A stretch of 37,713 nucleotides of DNA from Saccoglossus kowalevskii (lineage: Eukaryota > Hemichordata > Enteropneusta > Harrimaniidae), in the NCBI RefSeq assembly GCF_000003605.2, contig NW_003131858.1, positions 221,192-258,904 on the forward strand. The letters are read 5' to 3'. A program made the position numbers and the translations under genes. Each line of letters opens with the position of its first letter. Position 1 is the stretch's first letter. The notes beneath the pieces were generated by a model. It searched no databases. It saw only the letters and a list, made by a program, of their open reading frames with translations, and was not told the DNA's origin. Below are positions 11,397 to 23,283 of the stretch, in pieces.

Positions 11397-11446
11397 NNNN
11401 NNNNNNNNNNNNNNNNNNNNNNNNNNNNNNNNNNNNNNNNNNNNNN
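11397..11446. other. Assembly gap (50 N)
   Basis: Exactly 50 undetermined bases. The round size suggests a placeholder gap of unknown true length. Confidence 0.98.
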
Positions 11447-11914
11447 TTTCCGGTTATAAATGCAGTCTAATCATCATGCATTAGATCTTCCAAATAAATA
11501 TATTTAATGTAATGTATACATAACATCAGCAATTTTATTATAAATCATTACTAACGTACCGTCGTGCTCGACTCATGTCTTAAGCTGCTGATTCAAGTTA
11601 AATATTAAACATGCTTTGATCTTACCGACATTATTAATCGTGTACTGTAAAATATGCGTATTTAATAAAATATTGCCCGTACGCGATATTACTTTAATGA
11701 AAATTTACATATATTGTATCACCGATCTTTTGCTTTCTCTGGGCCAAGACGTTCACGTTTTATTTATCTGAATTAATCGTCTCACAATATTGGTCATTGG
11801 ATACTATTAAATATACTGATTGATTGACGGATTAATTCGAAGATGTTTTTATTTTTATTTATTTCGATAAAAAGAATATTGATTCAAAATTATCAAGCAG
11901 AGTTTTTAAATAAT
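11447..11914. other. AT-rich stretch, no gene seen
   Basis: Nothing coding or structured was recognised. Confidence 0.5.
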
Positions 11915-12831
11915 TTAAGGTAGAGATGCAGTTTATCTGACAAGTATTTCAATTAGTAAATTAGGAAACCAAGATGACTTCCCTTGTCCACAAAACTATA
12001 TATTTTAGAAAAGCTTATTGTATGAATTTTAAAATTTTGTTAGTATTTTTTTTTCTATGGACACTGTGGTTTGAAATATGCACAAAAATGTGCTCTTTTG
12101 GTCAAAACCGATTTAAAAAAAATAGCTTTAAAACCATGCTTCTGTTTTCTGTCAAAATTGGTTTATGGGTACATCTAATTACAAAGATGAAAGTGGCGTC
12201 TTAAGAAGACTGTCTACCAGTTGTCAATTTTGCAGAGCAGCAGCTCAAATTTCACTACTTCAAGTTTATGCATAAATTAACACCCAGGCTAGGTGTCTGT
12301 ACGATTGTTGTAATACTGTTCAACCAAAAAAATGCCCGACGGCGTTTGAAGATAAACACATTGTCAATCTTTTGTGAAAATTTCAAAACAAAAGGTCAAA
12401 GCGTCTAGGAGCTATTTTTTTACGTTCTGGGATGTACACTAAAAAGATGCTGAGATAATTGCTAATTTGCATAACAATTCACTCAGTAAGAGGTTTGCTA
12501 ATGCTCATAATTAAAATGGCTGTAACAGTTCCAAATTTAAATGTGTTATCGTTTTGTTAAAAGTTAAATATAGTGCATAATATGGAGATCCCGTCATTTC
12601 TTTTTTTCACCATGTTTCTTTTTCATTATTTATGTACAGCCGTGCTAAATCTTGCTAAGCATTCAAACGAGAGAATGTTTGCACCTGTTATCTATATTTT
12701 AAAGTCGTTTTTTGAGTATGTTCCACTATTCATAATTCTACCAAATTTTAAAAGTCTATAGCCAAGACTGTTTGGATAATAAAAAAATAAGTTCACTCCC
12801 AGTTGCCCATGAACCTACATCTCTACCTTAA
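11915..12831. mobile_element. Non-autonomous DNA transposon with TTAA target duplication
   Basis: TTAA at 11915-11918 and at 12828-12831 flank a 909-bp segment. The segment begins GGTAGAGATG (11919-11928) and ends with the exact reverse complement CATCTCTACC (12818-12827). Similarity continues inward imperfectly (CAGTTT against TAGGTT). TTAA duplications are the hallmark of the piggyBac superfamily, although the termini here are not the usual CCY type. The inside is AT-rich with only short ORFs (from 11974 and 12573) that show no transposase features, so the element cannot encode its own mobilisation. Two TTAA sites could occur by chance in AT-rich DNA, but a 14-bp perfect match of TTAA plus inverted repeat is unlikely to. 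Confidence 0.7.
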
Positions 12832-13858
12832 GTTAATAACTTATATACACTGTATTCGATCGGACGAGTTTCGAGTATACAGTTGCCAGTGTGTGAGATC
12901 GGCCGCTACTTTCGTGTGACTATTCCTTCTGGCATTCCTATATTAGTTAGACAATTTGGATTATGAGAAATCCTTTCCGGATAAGTGCATTAAATAGTGA
13001 ATTTGCGTTGCTATACATAAAATATACCAGCTACCTAGCTTGTTGACATGCAGCTGTTTTAAAAATTCGACCTCGTTTCACGCGCGGATTTGTTCAGTTT
13101 AATTGCCTCACATGAGTATGCGTTGCTATGCATAACATTGCGTTCGTAGGGAACCATTGGGTTACATTACACTCTCGCACATGAATTCCAGTCAACAGCA
13201 TGTAATGGCGTATTTTATTATGTCTTGTGTGTCACGGAACAAAGCATTAGATTCTGGAAGAATATAGGTTAACGACGCTGTTGTTGCCATCAATGATATT
13301 TTAAATTTACATGAATATTTAATGGGCGAAATGCACTCATTTTGTAATATGCCATTAGGCCACACTGATTTAATTTTATGGATGAGATCCTCTGAGGACA
13401 ACCAAAACTAATGCGAGAGGGCGAAACAAAAATCGGCCAAAAAAAAATGCTGCTAAAACCACAGGACTACGGAGCTATTATTACGAATTTAACCACAGTG
13501 TATCAAAAAAACAAAAAAAGTCTTTATTTGTAGGAGGCACATGTTGATATACACATTTCGTACTGTATTACTGTCACAGGTATCATCCCCTTTGATTTGA
13601 AAAGGCAAGAGGATAAGGCAGATGTTAGCTTTGCCAAAGGCATACACATCAACTCAATAATAAAGAAAAACTTACTGTGTTGTATTGACAAAAATAATTA
13701 ATTAAAAATGAACAATAAGTTTTTCAACAGCAACCTGGAAATTAACTTCTTTGACATTAAAACTACAGCTTTTAAAGTGACACTTCAGATAGACTAAGTG
13801 TAGACACAAATGCTCTAAAACTACGTCAACTCTGTAACAAATTATAAGAGGCTCGATA
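12832..13858. other. AT-rich stretch, no gene seen
   Basis: Only short ORFs occur, such as a 69-codon minus-strand frame ending at 13192. No repeat was recognised. Confidence 0.5.
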
Positions 13859-14517
13859 TTGACAAAAAAAACACCAACGTCACCCGTAAGGGGACTTCGG
13901 CCAAGGAGCTCTGCTGCTTTCGTTGCAGTTTGTCGACTTCAATGCGGACAAAGCAACCGAACTGATTTGTCGCCTGACCGACTTTTAGGCCACCATACAC
14001 CTCCACTCCTCTCCTCTCCCATTTCTCTCATCATTGTAGAAGAAACGCGGGACAGCCACTCTGGACAATATGTTCTCAAAGTTGTCTGGGCGAAACTCGC
14101 TTGCCGCTACCGACCTCTCATATAGCTGTGTAAACGTCTCCCTGGCCAACGTCAATTGCGTACCAGTCTACAACAATCCCTCCGTTTCACCTCTGAACTT
14201 GTATGCTCACGTATTTTGGTGGTGTGGTCGCCATGTTGGATCATTTATGGCGAAATTTGCATGTTTTGAGGCAATCTCTTTTCCATAGGTCTTTGCGCTT
14301 TACGTAACGCGCATCTAACTGTGCGGAGTTTGGTTTTGGAGTAGTCCAAAACGAGTTTTACGACAAGTCGGCGCTTTGCGACAATATGAGTCGGCAAGTT
14401 CTGGACAGAAAACCGATCTGTGGAGACTCGTCGTCGGAGATTTTTTTTTTTTGAGATATCATCCATAAAATTAAATCGGTGTAGCCTTAATATAGCAGCA
14501 CTGTACCAGAAAAACAC
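13859..14517. other. CpG-denser, ORF-rich segment of unknown nature
   Basis: This patch is visibly richer in G+C and CpG than its surroundings and has unusually long open frames on both strands. On plus, these are 13859-14125 (88 codons) and 14070-14288 (72 codons). On minus, an ATG frame runs 14466-14245, starting MDDISKKKNLRRR and rich in R and K. A 60-codon minus frame without ATG (14167-13988) contains LARETFTQLYERSVAAS and RPDNFENILSRVAVPRFF, which reads like globular protein. It follows a possible acceptor TTGTTGTAG. No family was recognised and the frames do not join in an obvious way. It may be a decayed transposon, a pseudogene, or a promoter with a first exon. Confidence 0.4.
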
Positions 14518-14520
14518 GAA

Positions 14521-17100
14521 AAATGTAAAAACTTATAAATTATATATAGAGAGGATGGTGATCAGATACAGGCCAATGACTGCAAATTTTAATGCATGAA
14601 CGGTTTGTCAATTAAGGATAGAGAGGTGTCGAATATGATTAATACACTAATAAAGAATTAATAAAATGTTATTTCCTGTATTATACAGTGTACAATATAA
14701 CATGTAGAAAATATTACACTACCAATTTTGTATTAGTTTCTCGTCTCTGGTGTTACGTCGTGCAATATATTACGTCATACAATTGATACCACCATGCATT
14801 AATCAAGTTTCAATCTAAACGTCAGTAATATGGTTTGAACCATAGTTTAATTGTTTGATTTTATAGTTGAAAGGAACTGTGGGATCACTTTTAATAACGC
14901 ACATAAAAAGATATGGTTATTTGAAGATTATAACTACATTCTAACAAGACTAATAACGTTAGTTAAGACAATATTATTACAATATACCCGGCGATTTTAC
15001 CAATATGAATCATTGTGACCGATTTATTGTGCTTTCATCTCCGCTAAAGTACCATAGTCGTGATTCATATTGATTCCATTCGACGTATAACACAAAATCC
15101 AACGTACGCTATACGGCGACTTTTAACTCTACTTATTATAGCATATGTATATGTAGTAAAGAAAAAAGAGCAATGAGTTTTTACATCCTATCTACAGAGG
15201 CATCTACCCCCCCCCCCCGCACCTTTATGCTACTACATAGAAATTATAGACACTATCTCTGCTTTTGTCATTGTCTCAGGGAAAACGTAATCATGGAATT
15301 GACTAGTAACTCATCAGTTAGAGTGAATCTCCGTCACCCCAATCAGAAACAACAACATATATGAGTACATATGTAATCATTAAGTTTGAATACTCACATT
15401 TTTTTACAATTTGTTAATTTGGAAACTTGTGTAACATTGTTAATATCTTTTCCAAAATTTTGACCGCTTTTAATTTTACACAAATAATAAAATTGCACAT
15501 AATTGGAAACGTATGTTATTCTGTTTCAGTTTTAAATTAAACGTTTAGTACTAAATGAATAATCTGAAAAGCGTGTGTTATTGTTTGCTTGCAAAATATT
15601 CTTGTGGTGTGTTATAAAACACATTAACTGGTCTTATTCGAGTGATAGCATACAACTATGTCCCCGAGGCAATTTTAGTCTTCAAGTTACCCGTATCTGT
15701 TGTAGTGAAAAATCACTATGACCAATGCTGTTCTGAAACTAGGTTTTCGAGGATTATTAATATAATATAACAGTATTTTGCAGAGTTTTCAATCAGTATC
15801 GCGTTTAGAATGGTTCACTCCACATATTATTAACATGTGGCATATATACACGTGCACTCTTGTATGCGCTTACAATGAATAACCAAGTATAACAAACTAT
15901 TCATGCTATGAATATAATTGCAATGACAATTTGACATGGTATCAGTTCTTCATCTAATATGAAAACAAGGGAGACAAAAAGACCAGTAAACAATTAAATC
16001 GTAAGTGTATTTTAATAGCAAAAACAATGAAAACAAAAAGTTGTAGCTACGCTCCCTTTCGAAGAATATATATAAACTGAATCATATTGTATATATAGCA
16101 CAAAAAGACGGGATGTAGAATCTCCATGTGGCGGTCGCTGTATCGTTCATTTAGGATTTGTCGTAAGAGACATACATAGTATAAATTAAAGCTTAAATTC
16201 AATACTACACTTTTAAAACGTCAACTGATAAGCTTCGTGAGTAATATTTTACCTGATTCAATCCGGCACATTAAAATTAATTGTTTTAGCACAAAAGTGG
16301 TTGTTAGTTCCCGTGGATTTAGACTACACAGTGCGCTTAAGAGAAGCTCCCCTATTATTAATTCCGGTCATTCATTTTCTTAAGTGAATATTACTGTCGC
16401 CTAATAGCTTGTCATGTCATGTTTTAAAGAATCTAACACTCTACTGTAAAGTGTGCACAAGTTATCAGTAACCACGTCAATACATCTAATACAAGTCAAT
16501 ACTGCACACTGCGGTGAAATCAAGGAGATATATAATGATGACGCTGTTACAAGAATGCCGCAAAGTCTGCACCCAGACAATACGACGTCGCGTTGTATGA
16601 CCTTTACTACACTGTATGTCTTTGTTTATATACTGTGCTATGCTTCTCGTAAGCTCAAATTTAAATGCAACAAAGATATTGTACAGCAAACAAGAGAGAA
16701 GCACGAAAATATGGAGCAATGTATAAAGCACATCGTGCTCTACTGGCATCTATCAATTATATTTAAAAAAACTTCCCTTATAATGTTATTTTATCATCAG
16801 GGCATTATTATTGGTCCATTTAATGTCGTATTCCCACTTTCTATGATATGGAGAACATTATTACTGCCTGCTGTAAGCATTATTTAGATTGTGTAAAGTG
16901 CGTGAGAAATGTTATTTAACGGAGTACTAAAATAGAATTTAGAAGACTGTTAAAATATAGTGGTCTCAGGTTATTGAAAAAATGTGACATTGTCGTCATT
17001 TTATTTAGTGATTAAACACCACAACTCCAATCAAGGCTAGTTTCGGTATTGATACATATAGTGCCAAAAAAAATGATTTTATAGTTTCTTTCATGGTGAT
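14521..17100. other. AT-rich stretch, no convincing gene
   Basis: A tract of 12 C is at 15207-15218. The longest open frame of the window (16453-16884, 144 codons, beginning at GTG, first ATG further in) lies here. It is rich in hydrophobic residues, but no family could be recognised and its length is marginal for chance in DNA of this composition. It is therefore not called as a gene. Confidence 0.4.
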
Positions 17101-17127
17101 CACCTAAATCAGTAGGAGGGGTCCGCC

Positions 17128-17196
17128 TATAAAGTCGACCTATCAGAAGACAAATTCATTATATATTTAAGAAAAACACGTGGTTGCCATGGAAAC
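17128..17196 (+). promoter_or_regulatory. Promoter-like cluster: TATA box, start site, E-box plus X-box
   Basis: TATAAAG at 17128-17134 is preceded directly by GTCCGCC, which partly fits the upstream TFIIB element. An initiator-like TTCATT places A at 17160, 32 bases from the start of the TATA box, which is normal spacing. A palindromic E-box CACGTG (17177-17182) abuts GTTGCCATGGAAAC (17183-17196). The latter differs by one base from the symmetric RFX X-box GTTGCCATGGCAAC, known from promoters of ciliary and other genes. A 32-codon ORF with a good start context begins 90 bases downstream. Function is inferred from motif order only. Confidence 0.35.
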
Positions 17197-17285
17197 TAGA
17201 TAGGAGACAAAAATGGACTCCTGAGAGATACATGGTAAAATCACCATTTTAGGTGTTCTTTAGGCGATAATAGTTATTTGCGAAC

Positions 17286-17384
17286 ATGGATGTTGTTGGT
17301 AGTGAAAGACGCAGGGGATATAGATTGCGTGATTACACCGTGGCAAATCTTGCCCAGGAGACTGATTCTGCCTATCTACTGTAG
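17286..17384 (+). CDS. Candidate short ORF (32 aa) behind a promoter-like cluster
   Basis: ATG at 17286 has a good start context (AAC before, G after). The frame runs 32 codons to TAG and starts MDVVGSERRRGYRLRDYTVA. It is basic at residues 8-15, then mixed and acidic, with no signal peptide or membrane segment. AATAAA occurs at 17464 and 17486, the latter running into nine A. The TATA box lies about 158 bases upstream, so a transcript of about 320 nt from 17160 to about 17490 is imaginable. It could also be a first exon, but the GT sites inside or just after the frame are weak donors. The function is unknown and chance remains a serious alternative. Confidence 0.22.
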   Translation: MDVVGSERRRGYRLRDYTVANLAQETDSAYLL

Positions 17385-17463
17385 TTTTGACATTTTTTAC
17401 TGTGATGGTTGATCATCCCCTTCAGTGTCAAATTCAACATAATATAATATAACATAACATCAA

Positions 17464-17497
17464 AATAAATAACAGTATTTTGTCAAATAAAAAAAAA
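17464..17497 (+). terminator. Two AATAAA polyadenylation signals and A-run
   Basis: AATAAA is at 17464-17469 and 17486-17491, followed by an A9 run at 17489-17497. Such hexamers are common by chance in AT-rich DNA. They are listed because they follow the 32-codon ORF at a transcript-like distance. Confidence 0.25.
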
Positions 17498-17499
17498 GA

Positions 17500-20440
17500 A
17501 AACTTGAATTATTTTATGGGAGATAACAATAACAGTATCGACCATGAAGTAATATGTTTGATATCCTCCAGGTTACATAGTTTCGACATAAATGTTTAAT
17601 GTCACCCGTGTTGATAATTTAACATCCAAGGGGGAAATCTACAAAATGTTTGTAAACGTATTTATTATTGATATTATTGAATATCGTTCATACATACAAA
17701 ACGTATATTATATCACAAAATGTATTAAACTGCAGTAAACTAACCCATAAATGAGTAGAGTAAAACTATAATAAGCATCTTTTGGAGTACAGAGGCGATG
17801 ACATAGAATCGCAATTGTAAACAAGTTTAGTGTCATCACATGAGAAAAGCCACAGAAGGAGAGGCCTCGTTAATCCAAAATAATACGCAGTTGTTTTTGT
17901 TATTGGAAACGATTATGTGGCTTATTTCTATCATACGAAATATTAAATGTCCAAGTGTGCCTAGACAAGTAGTTTTTTTTCTTTTTTGTATGAAATAAAA
18001 ACTTTGTAAAGGTTTAACTTTTTTATTTATTTGTGTGACCGTGGACAAATGCGCCATTTATAATTAATTAATAATAATATTTTTAGAGGATAATTTTTTT
18101 CAATAAAAACACTTCAATCAGACCAAACTGTGTTCCTTTAATGGATGAGTCATTCCTTTATATGTATGCAGATGAATTTCTACAGAAAAAGTACTGAAAT
18201 CAAATTCTGATATATATTGATGATGTCCTTGAGATACTACATAATCTGCACTTTGTACTTCATATTTAGAATGTCCTTGAATTTAATACTAAAGTGCAGG
18301 TTGTTACTAGATTTAAGACGAAAGAAAATATTTTATTTTACTATCATCAATTTTCCAAACTTTTGCAGTAATATCCTACTTTCTCCTACATATCGCATAC
18401 ATACTTTCAACTTATAAGCTAGGCCGGAGCATGTAGTACACATGGTTTTATCCTTTACTATATGAATTTATGCAATGCATATACGAATATCATATTTCTA
18501 AGCTTAATTATAAAATGTGTGTAGTTGGACTGCAATTACAGAATCGTCAGTTATGGCCAAGCACGCTGATTACAACTATTAAAAGATAACGAGTTGCAAA
18601 ATACTAACTTCTGTCTTTAAGAAAACAATGACATTGAAAGAATCAGTAGACAATCGTCTTAAACAATCTACAACCCTGAACTACATAAATGTACAAGTGT
18701 TTATTGTACGTTCTTTCATTTTTCTCAATTATATCTGCCACGTTACATTCAGGGCGTCAATGCAATTTTCTGGTGCTGGTGCTGTATCTTATTAAAGAAG
18801 GTGTTTCGACCCCCCCCCCCCACCTGATACTCCTTGTAGTATTTGAATGTATGATACAATTAAGCACACGCCAATCATGACTGAGAAACAGGAATAAATA
18901 TTGAATAAATAATGGTCTCGCGTCAATGGCATAATGCATGTGAAGTAACTACATGTTTTACGCCAGTAGTGTCGAAGTGAATCACTTAGTTAAAATGTCT
19001 TTGAATAAGTCAGTTACAGTATGTTTTAACGTGCTTCGTGTCGCTTTACATGCTTATAGCGAAGTTTCTAAATATAAACCCAATTACCTATATATACACA
19101 CCTAAATACTACATTTTAGGCATCATTGCATTAAACAAACTAGTAAAATAAACTATTGATTCGGTTAATAAGACATTTCTATTTAGAACTGAATTATATT
19201 AACGGGAATTGAGTGAAACGGAGTTCAGAATAACGTGATTGATTCTGGTATGATTTGTGTAAATGCTTGACATGTACGCGGCTCAAGGGAGTGACTCCCC
19301 GTCTTCGATAAATATGAAATCTAAAGGCGACATTATCTTGAATATATACGATGATGAGTTGCAAATTTGTATTCACTATCGGATATCACTTGAGTAAATT
19401 GTCTGCAGAGATGTATTCTGATGAATGACAGTTTAATATTCAAATTGTGATATAAAGGGCTTTCATTCAATTCATCTATTTTATTCAACCGTGTCACAAC
19501 GTCTGAGTATTTTGATGACTCTGAGATGATCCGTTTTTCTGTCAAATACGTTCGCATAGTTTTTACCCGAGAAAAATATTTGTAATACGTTAATTGGAGG
19601 GTTGTGCACGTAGTATTTGTCTATGTAACATTTAATGAGTACCGGTTTTATTTACAGAGGCTTCGTTGTGGTTCATGTGATATTATTCACTTGTCCTGCT
19701 ACGCCCTAATAAATATATAAATAAGGGTATCCCATCGAATTAAATTACGCGAATATTTTGAAATAATTGCACTAATGGGCTATCATCGTTGTTAACAAAC
19801 TATCGTCAACATGTATAGGTAATCTTTTTTCAGCGTAGTTCAAATTTCAAAACAGTAGACCACTAATCGTGCAAGCAATCCTTGTTGATGAGCAATGCTG
19901 TCATGGTATATAATACCCTGGGTCACAAGCCATTTTTGTACTATTAAGTGTTCGTATTGGATGTATTTTGAAAGGGAATTGGAGTTTTTCCCAGATGATG
20001 ATGATCTTTAGTACTGTTCAATTCGTTCCTATCTAGTGTTTCCTATATCAACTTTTCCACTCTCCCTATGCACCATATTACCCTTTACCATTACCAATAC
20101 AACCCATCCCACCACATACAACCATTGAGGAACTAATTTTACTACACAGAGATAAAGTTGCTAATATTCATATTGATGAATAATCAATGTTATCATGAAC
20201 AAATCGAGTACATCTTAGTTTTAAAGTCGCGCGTATCAACTACAAAATGTGTTTACTGCATAACAACCAAGTACGCAGTTCTTAGATTATATATTTGAAC
20301 TCTAGGTACAATTCAAACGTGCTGGAAAACTCCTCGAAGCTAGAGTAGATTATATTCTCCATATAATGTATTGTGCCATTGTGATATATCGATATTTCGT
20401 TGACGGCATATATCTAATTGGATTCCAAACAATATTTTAA
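17500..20440. other. AT-rich stretch, no gene seen
   Basis: Only short ORFs occur. A second tract of exactly 12 C is at 18810-18821, with flanks weakly similar to those of the tract at 15207. No gene or clear transposon was recognised. Confidence 0.5.
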
Positions 20441-20647
20441 ATGTATTTGGTTCAGAAGGATAATTTTTGCGTCCTCACAAATACGTATACAATTAATATT
20501 TTAATGAAAGTTTTGAAAAAAAAAACTATTTTCCATATGTTCAATGTATTTGGTTCAGAAGGATAATTTTTGCGTCCTCACAAATACGTATACAATTAAT
20601 ATTTTAATGAAAGTTTTGAAAAAAAAAAACTATTTTCCATATTTTCA
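20441..20647 (+). repeat. Recent 103-bp tandem duplication
   Basis: The unit starts ATGTATTTGGTTCAGAAGG and ends near TTTTCCATATGTTCA. It is repeated at once from 20544. The only differences seen are the length of the A-run (10 against 11) and the last few bases (ATGTTCAA against ATTTTCAA). The near-identity indicates a young duplication or possibly an assembly artefact. Confidence 0.95.
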
Positions 20648-22986
20648 AAATTGATTAATATTTTGGTATATGCAATAACATAAATTATGTGAATCGATGT
20701 TTTTCACTTCTTGTGATGATGAAATTATGTTATATTATGTCAGTTTGTAATTGGGCACGTCATCTATTCAGAATACATATTCCCTCTGCTTAAGGTAGCA
20801 ACAAGGTAAATATCAGAATGAATTGATATTTAATTAAATCAGTCTTCCTCTGTTACTCAACATGTGCCTGTGGCAATGTGTACGCCACTTAAAAGCTTGG
20901 ATGTAAAAGAAATCCAGATGAATGCACGGTGTAGCTTTGTTTACTTAACAAAGATTGTAGGACGGAAAGCTTTATACAATGGTGAAACACAAGTAGCTCG
21001 CTGTTTGCGCTTCTAATTATAACGTGTATCCATGAAATATTGCTGAAATGTTCAAAGTTGTTTCCGAAGGCGATAAACTAATTAACAATTAATTTTGTTC
21101 TGTAATAATATTATTTACATTTGTTTGGGGGTATCATAGTTGTTGTCCAGCCAAGTATATGTGTAATTCAATGTGCACATGGGTTCCAGACACAAAGAAA
21201 GCTATTAAAATAGGGGATTGTAATTTCTCGCATTATTACACTCGAACACGAACGCTTACTAAATATTCCCAGAACACTATAGTTTAGTATGATATTTTGT
21301 GAAACATCTGTGAAAATGTCCGCGACCCTGCCTTAAGAGTACAGCATGTAGATGTACTAACAATGGATTCCATGTTCACGAATTATTCATATAACAAGAT
21401 ATGTCCGTATGTGTCTTATACGCTTTCTCGGTGCGCATTTACTGTTCATAGTCGTATGTACAGTACCTGACATAGAGTGACTCACTCAACACAGTTTATC
21501 ACTAGCATTTTCTTTATTCCTACTTTGAGAACAGTTAGCACAGTCGTAACACCGGCGATTTTTTTAGTTTGGTCTCTTCTGTAAATGGAACGTTTGTTAC
21601 CTGAGTCCACTACGGACACATTCACTATTCTACCCAGCTATCATTGTACATGTACGGATCGGTGGACCCGATATTATTGACCAATTAATGAATACATAAG
21701 TCTGCATTATTTACCTAAGTTCGTTAGGTATCTCAACTGACAACACGGACTTGTTTCTTTCCTAATTGGATGAATATAATCTGTCGTGAAGATTCACTCT
21801 CACACTCGCTGTGGTGATTCAGCTCTAAATAAGCCTCAAATATGTTAATAATGCTGAAAGTTAAAGGACACAAAAACCTTTTAAAGTTATAATTCAATGG
21901 TTGTAATGTACATTATATTGTAATGACGTGAAATCTAGTTATCCTTCCGGCGCGCTAGCTGACGCTGTATTTAAAAGTGATCGTCACATGTGGTTAACCG
22001 GGTGATGACTTATATATTCGGACATAGTAATTTATTAACAGCTTCGCGATTCAATACCGTTTATACGAATACATCTATATTGTAACACGAAAGGGACCAA
22101 ATGCCTTGTCAATAAATGTGTTAGTGACGTATTTAACACTTATTGGAATGATAAACATGATAATTAAATAGTTTAGGTAAAATAAATCCCGTGATATTCG
22201 CGTTGGTAGGCCTAAATAACTCGAATTTTAATTGACGTAAAAAAAACTATAATACTACGACAAAAAAAGCAAACATCTGATTTTGACAAGAACATTTGGA
22301 AATATGTCAAGAATAAATCATAACGAAATGTATTCCATGTGCACACCGATGATAATTTTTATAATTACCAATTACACAAAGGTATTACAAAGAAGACGTA
22401 ATTTGCTATATTCTTTATATATTTGTCATTTATTTGTCTTGAATTATGACTGAATGGAATTACAAACTATGAAATGTGTTTAACAACTCATGTATGAACA
22501 ATAACTTCATAAAAACGAAAAGTCTTTATCGTAGTGTTGTTATATCATATTGTGTTGACATATTCTGCCCGCGTTCTACTTTCTTGTAAGCAAACGAGAT
22601 ATTTTACTTGTGTTTTATATTATTTTGTGTTTATCCGGGCTGGGAAATCAAAATCATAGTTTTTATTAGAAATACAATTCAGTAAAACTCAAATTAAGAA
22701 AAAAATATACGGTAAGCTGAGATGAACCTGCGTCTTACAGAAATAAAAACATTACATTCTTGATAATGATATGTCGCGTCACATTCAATGTATAATTGAA
22801 ATGCCTATCAGTTCCTCGAACACGAGCGTAAAACGTCGAACGTACTCATATTGCTAGATGGAAAAATATATAACAACAATCAATTGTTTCAATTTCATAC
22901 TTCATCAAATCAATGCAGTACACAGAGTGACCGACATAATTCCCCCTGTATTACGCTAAATCGATGTAAAATGAATATTTTCTGCG
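20648..22986. other. AT-rich stretch, no gene seen
   Basis: Nothing coding or structured was recognised. Confidence 0.5.
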
Positions 22987-23013
22987 TTTTTTTTTTTTTT
23001 TTTTTTTTTTTTT
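22987..23013 (-). repeat. Poly-T tract, 27 nt (poly-A on minus strand)
   Basis: There are 27 consecutive T. On the minus strand it is an A-tract 36 nt beyond an AATAAA (TTTATT on plus at 23049-23054), which in turn follows the stop codon of a small minus-strand ORF. That order is what an inserted polyadenylated transcript would leave, although no target duplication was found. A plain mononucleotide microsatellite is the alternative. Confidence 0.9.
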
Positions 23014-23091
23014 CTAGCGATTCACTCGATAACATTTTTATGATGTTGTTTATTACAAGGCATTGAGAAACCTAATGGAGCACCTGCGACA

Positions 23092-23271
23092 TTAAACTCT
23101 TGTGTTATACTGGAGCCTGTAACACAGTATGGATTTGTATAGGTGACGGGTTCCTTCGCAATTGTCACTTTCCTGGAGACGTATTGTTGGTTTCGCTGTA
23201 GTAGAAAGAAGCTCGACGCAAAGCACCAATATGATAATAAACGCAGCGATTATGGGTGCATTTTGCGACAT
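23092..23271 (-). CDS. Candidate small secreted peptide ORF (59 aa), possibly a retrocopy
   Basis: ATG at 23271 has A at -3, and the frame runs 59 codons to TAA at 23092. The first 26 residues look like a signal peptide: MSQNAPIIAAFIIILVLCVE, then LLSTTA. A plausible cleavage lies after STTA, before KPTIRLQ. The remaining 33 residues are polar with cysteines at 38 and 50. TAA is followed after 37 nt by AATAAA and then by an A27 tract, so ORF, signal and tail lie in mRNA order. No known family was recognised. The hydrophobic start could arise by chance because T-rich codons encode I, L, F and V. Confidence 0.22.
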   Translation of the reverse strand: MSQNAPIIAAFIIILVLCVELLSTTAKPTIRLQESDNCEGTRHLYKSILCYRLQYNTRV

Positions 23272-23283
23272 ATTAGTGATCAA

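Noticed and set aside
16453..16887. 144-codon plus-strand frame, the longest true open frame in the window
   Set aside because: It starts at GTG, its first ATG is well inside, the hydrophobic stretches do not fit a recognised membrane-protein family, and a frame of this length is only mildly improbable by chance in DNA of this composition.
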